Assembly (NCBI GenBank): GCA_007571305.1
Contig: RKRR01000125.1
Coordinates: 1-46,533, forward strand
DNA length: 46,533 bases
Origin: Candidatus Poribacteria bacterium
GTDB lineage: Bacteria; Poribacteria; WGA-4E; WGA-3G
Direction: 5' to 3'
A program made the translations under genes and the position numbers. How positions within the stretch are numbered: the first letter of the stretch is position 1; each line of letters opens with the position of its first letter. The notes under the pieces are model-generated. The model ran no database searches. It was given only the letters and a program-made list of their open reading frames with translations, and was not told where the DNA came from. Positions 24,748 through 34,001 of this stretch are shown in pieces.

Positions 24748-24998
24748 CCACCCTCAACTCAAGATTGACAAAGCATTAGAGTCCAGGACAGTTGCGTAGA
24801 TTCCATTGGTGATTCAAGTGCTATTGACGAAATCGTGAAACTTTTTCATCGACACTGCGTTTTATACAATGTTCTCGGTAGGATAGCGTTTGCAGGTACG
24901 TCTACACCTTGCCAAACGAGGTTCACGCCTGAAAGCTGCACCTAAAAACTACTGATCATTGAGATAATTATCTAAATGCACAGTGGGAGGTTGAACCT

Positions 24999-27900
24999 TT
25001 GCACTTAAACAGCATTAAAATTCGTGGATTTAAGAGTTTCGCCGAAGACGTTGAACTCATACTTGAACCGGGCATCACTACGATTGTCGGACCCAACGGC
25101 TGCGGAAAAAGCAACGTCTCCGATGCGATTCGGTGGGTGCTCGGTGAACAGAGTGCTCGTGGACTTCGGTGTGCTTCTATGCGCGACCTACTTTTCAACG
25201 GCGGTGCTAATTTCGCGCCTGCCCAAAAAACAGAGGTAGCACTGCGTTTTTCAAATGGGGACCATGATACCCCCAAACTTGCCTTTGCATCTCCAGAAAT
25301 TGAGGTATGTCGCCACCTGACCCGGGGTGGTGAAAGTCGCTATCTGATTAATCAGAATCCGTGTCGTCTCCGAGACATCAGCGAACTCTTTATGGACACA
25401 GGTATTGGCGTAGATGCTTACTCTGTTATGGAGCAGAGTAAGATTGACCTGATCCTGAACGTCCGTCCCGAAGAACGTCGGTTCCTCTTCGAAGAGGTCG
25501 CCGGAATTACCAAGTCCAAACATCGGAAAAAAACCGCACTCCGTAAACTTGAACAGACCGAGCAAAACCTCGCCCGTATCAACGATGTGATTCAGGAGTT
25601 ACAGCGCGAAACTGAGGAACTCAAGGAACAAGCCGAACAGGCACGCCATTATAATGCACAACAGGCACAGTTAAAGTTTCTTGAATTAGAACTCGCGCAT
25701 AGGGAATACGATAAACTCCGCACAGACTATAACCAAGCCCAAGCCGACTTGGATGAGGTCTTAACTACTGTCGCGGGTGCATCTGAAACCCTTAAAGCCA
25801 CTGAAGAACGCATTGAGAACTCCACAAACCGCCGATCTGAGTTAGATGAAGCCATACGTGAAGGACAGGTAGCACTTCGCGAGATCGAGTCACAGATTGA
25901 GCACATCGAACGCCAGATAGTACTTCACAAGGAACGCCAACTCAACATTCAACGGCAACGGGAGCGAGCACTCCAGACGCTTGAATCCTTAAAAGCACAG
26001 CAAACGGGTATACTTGCACAGCAGCGGAAACGGAACCAAGAATATCAAAAACTTGAGGCATCTTGCAAGATAGAAAAGAGTCGTTTAACAGCACGTCAGC
26101 AACTCCTAACAGAACTCGCAGGGCGGATCAGTGGGGCAAAGGATTCTGTACAAGAAGCACAAGATGCCTTACAAGAGATCACGACAGAGTTAACAGAACG
26201 CGAACGCGAACACTTAGCGATTGAGCACAAGTTGACAAGTACCGCAGGAAATCTCAACCGCCTCAAAGAAAACAGGACAGCGTTAGCGGCTGAACTCAGC
26301 ACTGCCAATGATGCTCGCGATGAAGTCCAGTATGCCGAAACACAATTAAAGGCAGCACTCGTTCACATCGAAATTGAAAAAAATCAGATAGAGACAGACT
26401 TTAGCGAGAATCAAGATGCACTCCGTAAGATCGAAGCCGAAATCCAAGGACTACAAAACACCTTAGGTGCCAACGTCTCCCGACTCAAATCATTACAAGA
26501 ATTGCAATCTGCTTATGAGGGATACTATACCGGTGTTCGGGCGATAATGCAGGCAAAAACTCACTACCCCGAGCGGTTTCAAGGCGTGTGTGGTGTCGTT
26601 GCCGAATTACTTACAACGGATACTACGTATGAAGTCGCAATTGAGGTGGCTCTCGGTAGTGCCATCCAGAATGTCATTACTGAAACTGCTGAAGATGCGC
26701 AAAAGGGTGTCGCTTTCCTTAAACAGCATCGCGCGGGTAGGGTCACGTTCCTCCCTCTGGATATTTTACGCGGGCGTAGATTTGAGGGTGAGGAATTGTT
26801 AGACCAGCCCGGTGTTATCGGAATCGCTGAGGAATTGATCTACTACGATTCCAAATACGAGATTGCGATGCGACATCTGCTGGGCAACACACTGGTTATT
26901 GAAGATTTGGATTCGGCAATCGCACTGACCCGACAGTTCCGTCTCAGTGCCCGCCTTGTCACGTTAGACGGTGAAGTCATTAATACATCTGGTGCCATCA
27001 CTGGAGGTCAAACAAACCACAAGCAGAGCGGACTCCTCAGGCGTTCACGCGAACTGGAGATGCTTGAAGACGAGATCGGGAAGTTGACACAAAGTTCCAA
27101 TAAGAAGAATGAGAAACGCAAAGCGTACGCCGCAGCAATAGCGAATCTGCAAAAGACGCGACAGACACTCATTGGTCAGTGGCAGGATAAACGGGTCGAA
27201 AAAGCGTCATTGACAAAAGACTTAGAGCAGGCAAACCTCCAAGTTACTCGGCTTGAACAGCAACTCGCTGCAGTTGAGGTCGAAAACCGAGAATTGGACA
27301 CCGTAGTAACGGCATCGCGCGAAGAACAACAGGCACTTGAAACTGAAATCCAAGCGTTGACGCAAAGGAATACTCGGACCCAGCGATGGATCGAACGTAT
27401 GTCCGAACAGATTGAAAGCGAAAATCGGAAACACGCTGAGGTCGCGAGCACCTGTCAAGATATGGAAGTTTTCTTGGCAGGACAGCATCAGAAACTGGAA
27501 GGTTTAGCGTCCGAACTCCAAACCCTCAAGGAGGCACAACAACGAACAGCAAAGGATATTGCTGAGCAACAAGAAATTATCAATACAGATGAACAGCAAA
27601 AAAGTGATCTCGTGGAGCAGGTAGCCGCCGCGCAACGCGAGTTCCTCCGTTTAGAGGGGGATCGCGCTGAAGCGGAATCACATGTTGAAGAACTCACCGA
27701 AGAACGGGAGAGATGCCTTCAGGAGGTAGAGGTGCTCCAAAAGGAGATGCGCGCAACCCGTAGAAACTTTGAGAAACAGAACCGTGCACGCCATAAACTC
27801 GAAGTCACTACAACGCAACTTGAGATGCGCATAAAGTCGATCTCGACCCGCATCCATGATAAATACGAGGTATCCATCGATGCACTGCCACCCTTAATGG

Positions 27901-28568
27901 ATAACGAACAAGCGGTGGACGAGATCGATCTGCTGGATAGTATTGAAAAGTTGAAAGCGGAAATCTCTGGAATGGGTGCAGTAAATCTCAAAGCGATTGA
28001 GATTTACGAGGAACGTAAGAAACGCCACGACCTCCTTATTTCCCAACGTGCTGATGTCGAGCAGTCGCTTCAATCCACCTATCAGGTGATCCAGAAAATT
28101 AACCAAACATCAAAAGAACTGTTCCTCGAGACGTTTGAACAGGTGCAGACGAACTTCCAAGAGGTATTTGCAGAATTTTTCGGCGGTGGCGAAACCGAGT
28201 TACTATTGATGGATCCGTCCAATGTGCTTGATTCGGGTATTGATATTATTGCCCGTCCTCCCGGCAAACGTCCACAGAGTATCACGCAGCTTTCCGGTGG
28301 AGAACGTTCGTTGGTGGCGATTGGACTCCTGTTCGCTGTCTTCAAAATCAAACCGAGTCCTTTCTGTGTACTCGATGAAGTCGATGCTGCACTCGACGAA
28401 GCAAATATCCTCCGCTTTACCAATCTCATCCGGGCATACGCCGAGAACACACAATTCGTCATCATCACACACAACCGGCGCACGATGGAAATCGCTGATG
28501 TCATGTACGGCGTAACGATGGAACAAGCCGGTATCTCGAAAATCGTCTCCGCTAAGTTTGCTGAATAG
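24999..28568 (+). CDS. smc: Chromosome segregation protein SMC
   Basis: SMC is the ATPase core of the bacterial condensin complex that organises and separates the chromosome, normally with ScpA and ScpB (not in this window). The 1189-residue length is standard. The Walker A loop GPNGCGKSNVSDAIRWVLGE is near residue 32. A long coiled coil (about 170-500) leads to the hinge (about 510-670, with GVCGVVAELL and GSAIQNVITE). The returning coiled coil ends in the signature LSGGERSLVAIGLL and Walker B FCVLDEVDAALDEANI. The start is TTG at 24999 with GGGAGG 8 bp upstream, giving the normal MHLNSIKIRGFKSFAED N-terminus. Confidence 0.97.
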   Translation: MHLNSIKIRGFKSFAEDVELILEPGITTIVGPNGCGKSNVSDAIRWVLGEQSARGLRCASMRDLLFNGGANFAPAQKTEVALRFSNGDHDTPKLAFASPEIEVCRHLTRGGESRYLINQNPCRLRDISELFMDTGIGVDAYSVMEQSKIDLILNVRPEERRFLFEEVAGITKSKHRKKTALRKLEQTEQNLARINDVIQELQRETEELKEQAEQARHYNAQQAQLKFLELELAHREYDKLRTDYNQAQADLDEVLTTVAGASETLKATEERIENSTNRRSELDEAIREGQVALREIESQIEHIERQIVLHKERQLNIQRQRERALQTLESLKAQQTGILAQQRKRNQEYQKLEASCKIEKSRLTARQQLLTELAGRISGAKDSVQEAQDALQEITTELTEREREHLAIEHKLTSTAGNLNRLKENRTALAAELSTANDARDEVQYAETQLKAALVHIEIEKNQIETDFSENQDALRKIEAEIQGLQNTLGANVSRLKSLQELQSAYEGYYTGVRAIMQAKTHYPERFQGVCGVVAELLTTDTTYEVAIEVALGSAIQNVITETAEDAQKGVAFLKQHRAGRVTFLPLDILRGRRFEGEELLDQPGVIGIAEELIYYDSKYEIAMRHLLGNTLVIEDLDSAIALTRQFRLSARLVTLDGEVINTSGAITGGQTNHKQSGLLRRSRELEMLEDEIGKLTQSSNKKNEKRKAYAAAIANLQKTRQTLIGQWQDKRVEKASLTKDLEQANLQVTRLEQQLAAVEVENRELDTVVTASREEQQALETEIQALTQRNTRTQRWIERMSEQIESENRKHAEVASTCQDMEVFLAGQHQKLEGLASELQTLKEAQQRTAKDIAEQQEIINTDEQQKSDLVEQVAAAQREFLRLEGDRAEAESHVEELTEERERCLQEVEVLQKEMRATRRNFEKQNRARHKLEVTTTQLEMRIKSISTRIHDKYEVSIDALPPLMDNEQAVDEIDLLDSIEKLKAEISGMGAVNLKAIEIYEERKKRHDLLISQRADVEQSLQSTYQVIQKINQTSKELFLETFEQVQTNFQEVFAEFFGGGETELLLMDPSNVLDSGIDIIARPPGKRPQSITQLSGGERSLVAIGLLFAVFKIKPSPFCVLDEVDAALDEANILRFTNLIRAYAENTQFVIITHNRRTMEIADVMYGVTMEQAGISKIVSAKFAE

Positions 28569-28619
28569 GGAAAGGGTTGTCAGTTAAGAGGTTTTTGTAA
28601 CAATCATCCCGCCTTGAAA

Positions 28620-28777
28620 AACACAAGTTGCTACGGACACAATTTTAGAGATGCATCTGCTATTTCTCATAGAAAAACGTTCAGGATCCGCAGCATTTCG
28701 TAGCGTAGGGTGTTGGTCTCCTGCGCCCGAAGATGCACACCCTAACAGGTTATGCTACAAAGGTAGTAACTTGGATT
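28620..28777 (+). mobile_element. MITE-like element, copy D
   Basis: This is a full-length 158-bp copy from AACACAAGTTGCTACGG to TAACTTGGATT, in the smc-downstream gap (252 bp). The inner arms GTAGCGTAGGGTGT and ACACCC...TATGCTAC can pair, so an RNA copy would fold strongly. No matching flanking duplication is visible, and both ends carry one mismatch to the other copies, consistent with an older insertion. Confidence 0.7.
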
Positions 28778-28820
28778 ACTATATGCCTTTTATCCATAAA
28801 CCGAAACCAAGAACCATAAT

Positions 28821-29795
28821 ATGGACAAATTGAATCGAGATATACTCACAATTCTTCCGCTTTCCGAACGCCAGCACAAAATGACGGTAGCAGATGTCTA
28901 CCCGTTAGATGTGGAGATCCCGCGCTACGAGAACCCGCACCTCTCCGCCGTTGCAGATCATATTGTTGAGGCGCATCATCGTGGGAAACAGGTGATCTGG
29001 ATGATGGGCGCGCACGTCATGCGGCGTGGCAATTCCCGTTTCATCATTGATTTGATGGAACGTGGCATCATCACGCATGTCGCTACGAATGGAGCGTGTG
29101 CTATTCACGATTTTGAACTTGCACACATTGGCGCAACGCTCGAAGATGTAGAAGACTACATTTGGGATGGGAAGTTCGGCAATTGGGAGGAAACCGGACG
29201 CTACCTGAACGAAGCGATTGTTCGCGGTTACCGAGATAAGATCGGTTTTGGAGAAGCCGTAGGGAGGTTCATCCAAGAAGGCGAGATGGACATTCCATTT
29301 CCACATCAAGATGTGAGTATGTTTGCCGCAGCATATCGGTTAGGTATACCCTTCACTGTTCACAAAGGTATCGGATACGATATCATCGACCAACATCCCT
29401 CCGCCGATTACGCCGCGATGGGATGGACAACAGGCGAAGATTTTCTCCGTTTTGCCAACAGTATCTCTCAATTAGAAGGTGGTGTTTTCCTAAATTTAGG
29501 GTCTGCCGTTATGGGACCTGAAGTCTACCTCAAAAGTCTCTCAATGGCTCGCAACATTGCAACCCAGCACGGTAAGGAGATTCGATACTTCACGACTGCG
29601 AACTTTGACTTGATCGGTTTCCCCGATTTCCAAGACGAAGGGAAACCCACGGATGCACACTACTACCATCGTCCCAAGAAAACAATTCTCATCCGTACAG
29701 TGAAAGACGGTGGTGAAGGCTACCATATCTCTGGCGATTTCTCGATCACTGTCCCACAACTATGCCGCCTGATAAACGCGGGTCTTGCCATGTAA
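28821..29795 (+). CDS. Conserved protein, possibly deoxyhypusine-synthase-like
   Basis: This soluble protein of 324 residues has no signal peptide or membrane segment. Striking runs are GAHVMRRGNSRFIIDLMERG, THVATNGACAIHDFELA, GIGYDIIDQHP and GSAVMGPEVYLKSLSMARN. They look like a conserved active site with His, Asp and Glu residues rather than random sequence. The glycine-rich strands and the NGA..HDFE pattern suggest a Rossmann-like NAD-binding fold, and I suspect a distant relation to the deoxyhypusine synthase-like group. I cannot name the reaction. The ATG at 28821 lies 44 bp after a MITE-like element and has no clear Shine-Dalgarno. It converges on recG with only 7 bp between stops. Confidence 0.55.
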   Translation: MDKLNRDILTILPLSERQHKMTVADVYPLDVEIPRYENPHLSAVADHIVEAHHRGKQVIWMMGAHVMRRGNSRFIIDLMERGIITHVATNGACAIHDFELAHIGATLEDVEDYIWDGKFGNWEETGRYLNEAIVRGYRDKIGFGEAVGRFIQEGEMDIPFPHQDVSMFAAAYRLGIPFTVHKGIGYDIIDQHPSADYAAMGWTTGEDFLRFANSISQLEGGVFLNLGSAVMGPEVYLKSLSMARNIATQHGKEIRYFTTANFDLIGFPDFQDEGKPTDAHYYHRPKKTILIRTVKDGGEGYHISGDFSITVPQLCRLINAGLAM

Positions 29796-29802
29796 TGATC
29801 AA

Positions 29803-32646
29803 CTAACCGACAGACGCTATTTCTAAATTGCCTCGCCAGTGTTTCTGTAACATCCGCTTCAGCAACTGATGTCCAGATGCGTTCAGCACTGGGTCGGCTT
29901 TGATGAGCAGCTCTGCTTCTTTTTTTGCTGCCTCCAAAAGCGTAGCATCGTGAATGATGTTTGCAATCTTGAAATTTGGGATACCCGATTGGCGTGTCCC
30001 GAAAAACTCGCCCGGACCTCGGATGTTCAAGTCTGCTTCGGCAATCCGAAAGCCGTTGTTTGTCCGAATCATCGCTTGAATGCGTTGAAAAGAGTCGTTT
30101 CCTTTGGGCGAAGCGACAAGGTAACATGCCGATTGATGCTCACCACGCCCAACACGCCCGCGCAATTGATGCAATTGGGACAACCCAAACCGTTCGGCAT
30201 TCTCAATCACCATCAGCGTCGCATTCGGAACATCAATGCCCACCTCAATCACCGTCGTTGAGACCAGAACATCTATGTGTCGATCCTTGAAGTTCATCAT
30301 GACTTCCTGCTTCTCAATGGATTTCATTTGGCCATGTAGAAGTCCGAGACGCAGATCGGGGAATATCTCACGCTGAAGATGCGATGCCATCTCCGTAGCA
30401 GCTTTGAGTTCCTCCAATTTTTCGGACTCCTCAACGAGTGGGTAGACAATGTATGCTTGTCTGCTGCGTTGGATCTCCTTCCGAACAGTGCCGTATAATT
30501 TTTCCCGCTCCCTTTCTCTTATCCAGTAGGTCTTAATCGTTTGTCTACCGGGAGGCATCTCATCAATAACAGAGACGTTCAGATCCCCATAGAACGTCAA
30601 TGCCAGTGTCCTTGGAATCGGGGTTGCAGTCATGACGAGTACGTCTGGTGCTGGAGGTGCTGCGGCACCTTGCTTTTGCGCTCCATTTGCCGATTGTGCC
30701 TTGTTACGGAGCGTCGCGCGTTGCATCACACCGAACCGATGCTGTTCGTCTATGATAACGAGTCCAAGTTTGTGAAAATCGACCCCTTCCTGTATCAATG
30801 CCTGCGTCCCAACGATCAGATCTGCAGTGCCATCAGCTATCGCTGCCAATGCCTCTTCGCGCTCTGATTTTGGCAAGTCACTTTTGAGAAGCACAACGTT
30901 TATGTTCTCGGCACCAGTTTGCTCGGTATTCTTGGGCAAATCCCTAAGCATCTCCGAAAGATTATAATAGTGTTGCTCAGCGAGGATTTCAGTAGGAACC
31001 ATCAGCGCGCCTTGATACCTGTTTTCGATAGCACAGAGCAACGCCATCGCTGCAACAACCGTCTTTCCTGAACCGACATCCCCTTGAATGAGTCTATTCA
31101 TGACGGTTTCCTGTCGCATATCGTTTTGTATCTCAGCGAAAACCCGTTTTTGTGCACTTGTCAGCTCATACGGAAGCGAAGCAAGAAAATCCCGTAAGAG
31201 GGGAGGAGACGTTCCATGCTCTTCCATTCCAATCCGAAACGCAATCCCGTCCTCTGAGATACTACGTTCCTTTTTCATCTCCATTCCGACACTGAGAAGA
31301 AAAAACTCCTCAAAAGCGAGCCGTTTTTGCGCCGCTACCCGATGTGCCTCCGATGTCGGAAAATGTATCTCGTTAATGGCGGATTGCCTGTCAACCAAGT
31401 GTTGCCGTTGGCGGAGTGCCAGTGGCAAGATCTCAGGTATCTGTTGTCCATATTCATCCAACGCAGTCCGCATCCAAGCACGCAGCATCTTCGCCGTAAG
31501 TTTCGCCGTAAGCGGGTATTTCGGGACGATTCGCTTCGTGTGGATTAAGTTTTCTTCTTCGAACAGTTCAAATTCATAGTCGGTGGCTTGGATTTCATTG
31601 TAACGACGAGAGAATTTGCCACTGACGACAACCTCAGTGTCAACCGGAAGTAGTGCTTTCATAATGCCGATACGTCTCCCGAAGTTAACGAGGAGTGCCA
31701 CACCAGTACCGTCGTAAATTGAGACCTTACCAATGCGTTTCCCTTTCGCAGTCGGAGACGAGGTGTGATTGACGACCTTGCCTTGTATGGTTTCCGGTTC
31801 GTCATCGTTCCTTCTACCGACCCTATAAATCTCTACCATTTTGGAGCGGTCGATATAATCGCGCGGGTAATATGCCAACAACTCGCCAACCGTTTGGATA
31901 CTGAGTTCTTCCGAAAGCATCTCGGCTCGACGTGGCCCAATTCCTTTGAGATACTGGAGGGGTTGGGTTAGGAAATCAAGCAAGTCTATGTCTGTTGAAA
32001 CAGGGGTATCTGAGATTGGGATAGATTCTGAAGGCTCTTCTGCAGGAGCAACTGTCGACGGTTGGTTTTCTGGTGAAATTATACCTTCCTGTTGACTGCT
32101 GACCGCTGATGACTGATGGCCACCTCGCTGTGACGGAGGGGCTGTGCCTTGGAAAAGGGGCAAACGTTCCGTTGGCACCGTAGAAACCGGACGTTCCAAT
32201 GCCTGCTCCTGCTTTGGAGGTGAACTTTCGGGGGTGTTTTCTACTTCCGCAAAAAGAGGCAGCATATCCGTCTGGGCACTTTTTTTTGAACTCGTCCGCT
32301 GGGGTCCCGATTGCTGGCGTGTTTGCGCCGGCTCAACACCTGTGCCGACTATATCCGAGGCACTTCGTTGTCCGTGCCCGAGTGCGGCATCAATGCGTTT
32401 CGCCGCATCCTTAAGTGTATGCCGGCGTTCGGTGGACGATGCAGTGGCGTAATTTTCAAAGAGGCTCGACAAATCCTTTAGTAATTCTTTGTCAGCTGCC
32501 TCTAATGTGAAGTTCTCTCCGTTCTTTACCCATAACTGGACATAGTTTCCCAATCCGTCAATAACAACATCGTCGCGGCACCCCTTTCGGAGTTCTTGTT
32601 GAAAAGGACGACGGATAGTGGTAAGGATTTTTGTGAAATTGTTCAT
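29803..32646 (-). CDS. recG: ATP-dependent DNA helicase RecG
   Basis: RecG remodels stalled replication forks and branch-migrates Holliday junctions. The helicase core has GDVGSGKT (Walker A), IIDEQHRFGVMQR (motif II), MTATPIPRT (motif III) and QLRGRVGRGEHQS (motif VI). The wedge domain starts with LQYLKGIGPRRAEML near residue 231 and an OB-fold follows. The 947-residue length is well above the ~690 of E. coli RecG. The extra ~230 N-terminal residues hold a helical part (about 1-90) and a low-complexity Gln/Pro/Ser-rich linker (about 105-220). Long N-terminal extensions are known in RecG of some other phyla. The ATG at 32646 has no strong Shine-Dalgarno. Confidence 0.95.
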   Translation of the reverse strand: MNNFTKILTTIRRPFQQELRKGCRDDVVIDGLGNYVQLWVKNGENFTLEAADKELLKDLSSLFENYATASSTERRHTLKDAAKRIDAALGHGQRSASDIVGTGVEPAQTRQQSGPQRTSSKKSAQTDMLPLFAEVENTPESSPPKQEQALERPVSTVPTERLPLFQGTAPPSQRGGHQSSAVSSQQEGIISPENQPSTVAPAEEPSESIPISDTPVSTDIDLLDFLTQPLQYLKGIGPRRAEMLSEELSIQTVGELLAYYPRDYIDRSKMVEIYRVGRRNDDEPETIQGKVVNHTSSPTAKGKRIGKVSIYDGTGVALLVNFGRRIGIMKALLPVDTEVVVSGKFSRRYNEIQATDYEFELFEEENLIHTKRIVPKYPLTAKLTAKMLRAWMRTALDEYGQQIPEILPLALRQRQHLVDRQSAINEIHFPTSEAHRVAAQKRLAFEEFFLLSVGMEMKKERSISEDGIAFRIGMEEHGTSPPLLRDFLASLPYELTSAQKRVFAEIQNDMRQETVMNRLIQGDVGSGKTVVAAMALLCAIENRYQGALMVPTEILAEQHYYNLSEMLRDLPKNTEQTGAENINVVLLKSDLPKSEREEALAAIADGTADLIVGTQALIQEGVDFHKLGLVIIDEQHRFGVMQRATLRNKAQSANGAQKQGAAAPPAPDVLVMTATPIPRTLALTFYGDLNVSVIDEMPPGRQTIKTYWIREREREKLYGTVRKEIQRSRQAYIVYPLVEESEKLEELKAATEMASHLQREIFPDLRLGLLHGQMKSIEKQEVMMNFKDRHIDVLVSTTVIEVGIDVPNATLMVIENAERFGLSQLHQLRGRVGRGEHQSACYLVASPKGNDSFQRIQAMIRTNNGFRIAEADLNIRGPGEFFGTRQSGIPNFKIANIIHDATLLEAAKKEAELLIKADPVLNASGHQLLKRMLQKHWRGNLEIASVG

Positions 32647-32825
32647 GTTTTTTTATCGGAACCAGACGCTGTTATCTGCGCTGACAAGATTGCCAAACTC
32701 GCTATTTTTGAGACTTTACTAAGGAGATTTGCAACCGCATGACTCCGTGATCGAGGGACATAGATTCTGTTAATATATTAGACGCAAATTCCGCAAAAAC
32801 GTTGAGTTCTCTTGGCAAAACGGGG

Positions 32826-32854
32826 TTGACACAACATCTCAAATGGTCTATAAT
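32826..32854 (+). promoter_or_regulatory. Perfect-consensus sigma-70 promoter of the second PhyH gene
   Basis: TTGACA (32826-32831) and TATAAT (32849-32854) are separated by exactly 17 bp, a 12-of-12 consensus match. Transcription should start near 32861, leaving a leader of about 45 nt that ends with AGGAG 7 bp before the ATG at 32906. Confidence 0.75.
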
Positions 32855-32905
32855 TTCCTTAAATCCAACTGACTTGTAATTCACGCCATTAAAAGGAGCC
32901 ATGAC

Positions 32906-33742
32906 ATGGTATCTCCATACTTGACGGATGGCCAACAAAAACATTGGCAAAAAGAGGGGTTTTTGCTCATCAAAAATGTCTTGTCACCTACTGAGATTGA
33001 TACACTTTTGACAGCAGTGGATTCCGCGATTGAAACGTATGTCCAAGAAACGCCAAGTCTACAAGGCAATAACTCGTTTGGAAAGGGAGCCTATACGATT
33101 ATCCGCGCCATTGAACGGACCGATGCCCTTGATCCACTCACCGATCATCCGCGTATTTTCGGTACTATCCTTTCAATGATGGGGCCGTATCTTCAAATCA
33201 TGGGGACGCAAATCTACGTTCGGCACCCTGATGCGGAGGCACTGATGGCGTTTCATACCGATGCCGGTCCTTCGTTGCAACGTATCCATCCACATGCAGA
33301 TAGTTTGCCGCTGCAGTTCAAAGTACAATTTTTCTTAACCGATCTGAGTGAACCTAATCAGGGGAACTTTATGTGTGTCCCGGGTAGCCACAAGGTTTCT
33401 TTTCCTGAGAATGGATTTAAAAAAGGCAAGTATCCCGAAGGTGCGATTCAGGTCATTGCAGAAGCTGGAGACGCAGTCATCTTCCCATGGGCATTGTGGC
33501 ACGGTGTTGGTCCGAATCAGACTGAACGCATCCGTAAAAGCGTGACCTTCCGCTATGGACAGATGTGGTCCCGACCTTACGATTACGACACACTTCCTGC
33601 GGACGTACTCGCACGGATGACACCCCGCCGTCGAAGACTATTCGGCGATATGGGTGAAGACTATCACCCAACTGATTACTTCAAACCGCACGACCAACTT
33701 GAAGTTATCTGTCAAGACGAGTGGAGTGTCTCGCTCCCATGA
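32906..33742 (+). CDS. Phytanoyl-CoA dioxygenase (PhyH) family protein
   Basis: This is a non-heme Fe(II)/2-oxoglutarate oxygenase of 278 residues. The iron ligands are His117 and Asp119 (FHTDAG) and distal His199 (LWHGVGPN), with Arg208 or Arg210 as likely 2-oxoglutarate contact. The N-terminus (LTDGQQKHWQKEGFLLIKNV) is typical. The gene has its own perfect-consensus promoter and a good Shine-Dalgarno, so it is probably well expressed and monocistronic. It differs substantially from the other PhyH gene in the window (17848-18708), so the two are not recent duplicates. The substrate cannot be inferred. A MITE-like element begins 18 bp after its stop codon. Confidence 0.88.
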   Translation: MVSPYLTDGQQKHWQKEGFLLIKNVLSPTEIDTLLTAVDSAIETYVQETPSLQGNNSFGKGAYTIIRAIERTDALDPLTDHPRIFGTILSMMGPYLQIMGTQIYVRHPDAEALMAFHTDAGPSLQRIHPHADSLPLQFKVQFFLTDLSEPNQGNFMCVPGSHKVSFPENGFKKGKYPEGAIQVIAEAGDAVIFPWALWHGVGPNQTERIRKSVTFRYGQMWSRPYDYDTLPADVLARMTPRRRRLFGDMGEDYHPTDYFKPHDQLEVICQDEWSVSLP

Positions 33743-33760
33743 GGACACCCTAACTAAGAT

Positions 33761-33920
33761 AATCCAAGTTGCCGTAGACACGATTTTAGAGATGCATCTG
33801 CTATGTTTCAGTGAAAAACGCTCAGGCCCCGCAGTATTTTGTAGCGTAGGACACCGTGAGTCTCCTGCGCCCGAAGATGCACAACCTAACAAGTTATGCT
33901 ACAAAGGGGCAACTTGGGTT
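33761..33920 (+). mobile_element. MITE-like element, copy E
   Basis: This is a 160-bp copy from AATCCAAGTTGCCGTAG to GGGGCAACTTGGGTT, between the convergent PhyH and nucleoside hydrolase genes. TAAGATA is present at 33755-33761 and 33920-33926, a 7-bp candidate target duplication. The same bases flank copy F, so they may instead be a preferred target or part of the element. The remaining ~80 bp before the next gene hold nothing recognisable. Confidence 0.75.
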
Positions 33921-34001
33921 AAGATAGATGTGGTTTCCTGACCGCACCGAAGCATTTCTGAAAACGCTTTTACAGATGCGGTTTGAAAGTGCCTCTACCG
34001 A

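Noticed and set aside
24962..24973. Palindrome AGATAATTATCT before smc as a specific operator
   Set aside because: Only 12 AT-rich bases, seen once in the window; too weak to assign to a regulator.
28651..28833. Small open frame with EKRSGSAAFRSVG and LCYKGSN segments
   Set aside because: It lies inside MITE copy D, and the same peptide pattern recurs in copy E at 33654-33941 with different flanks. These are translations of a non-coding repeat.
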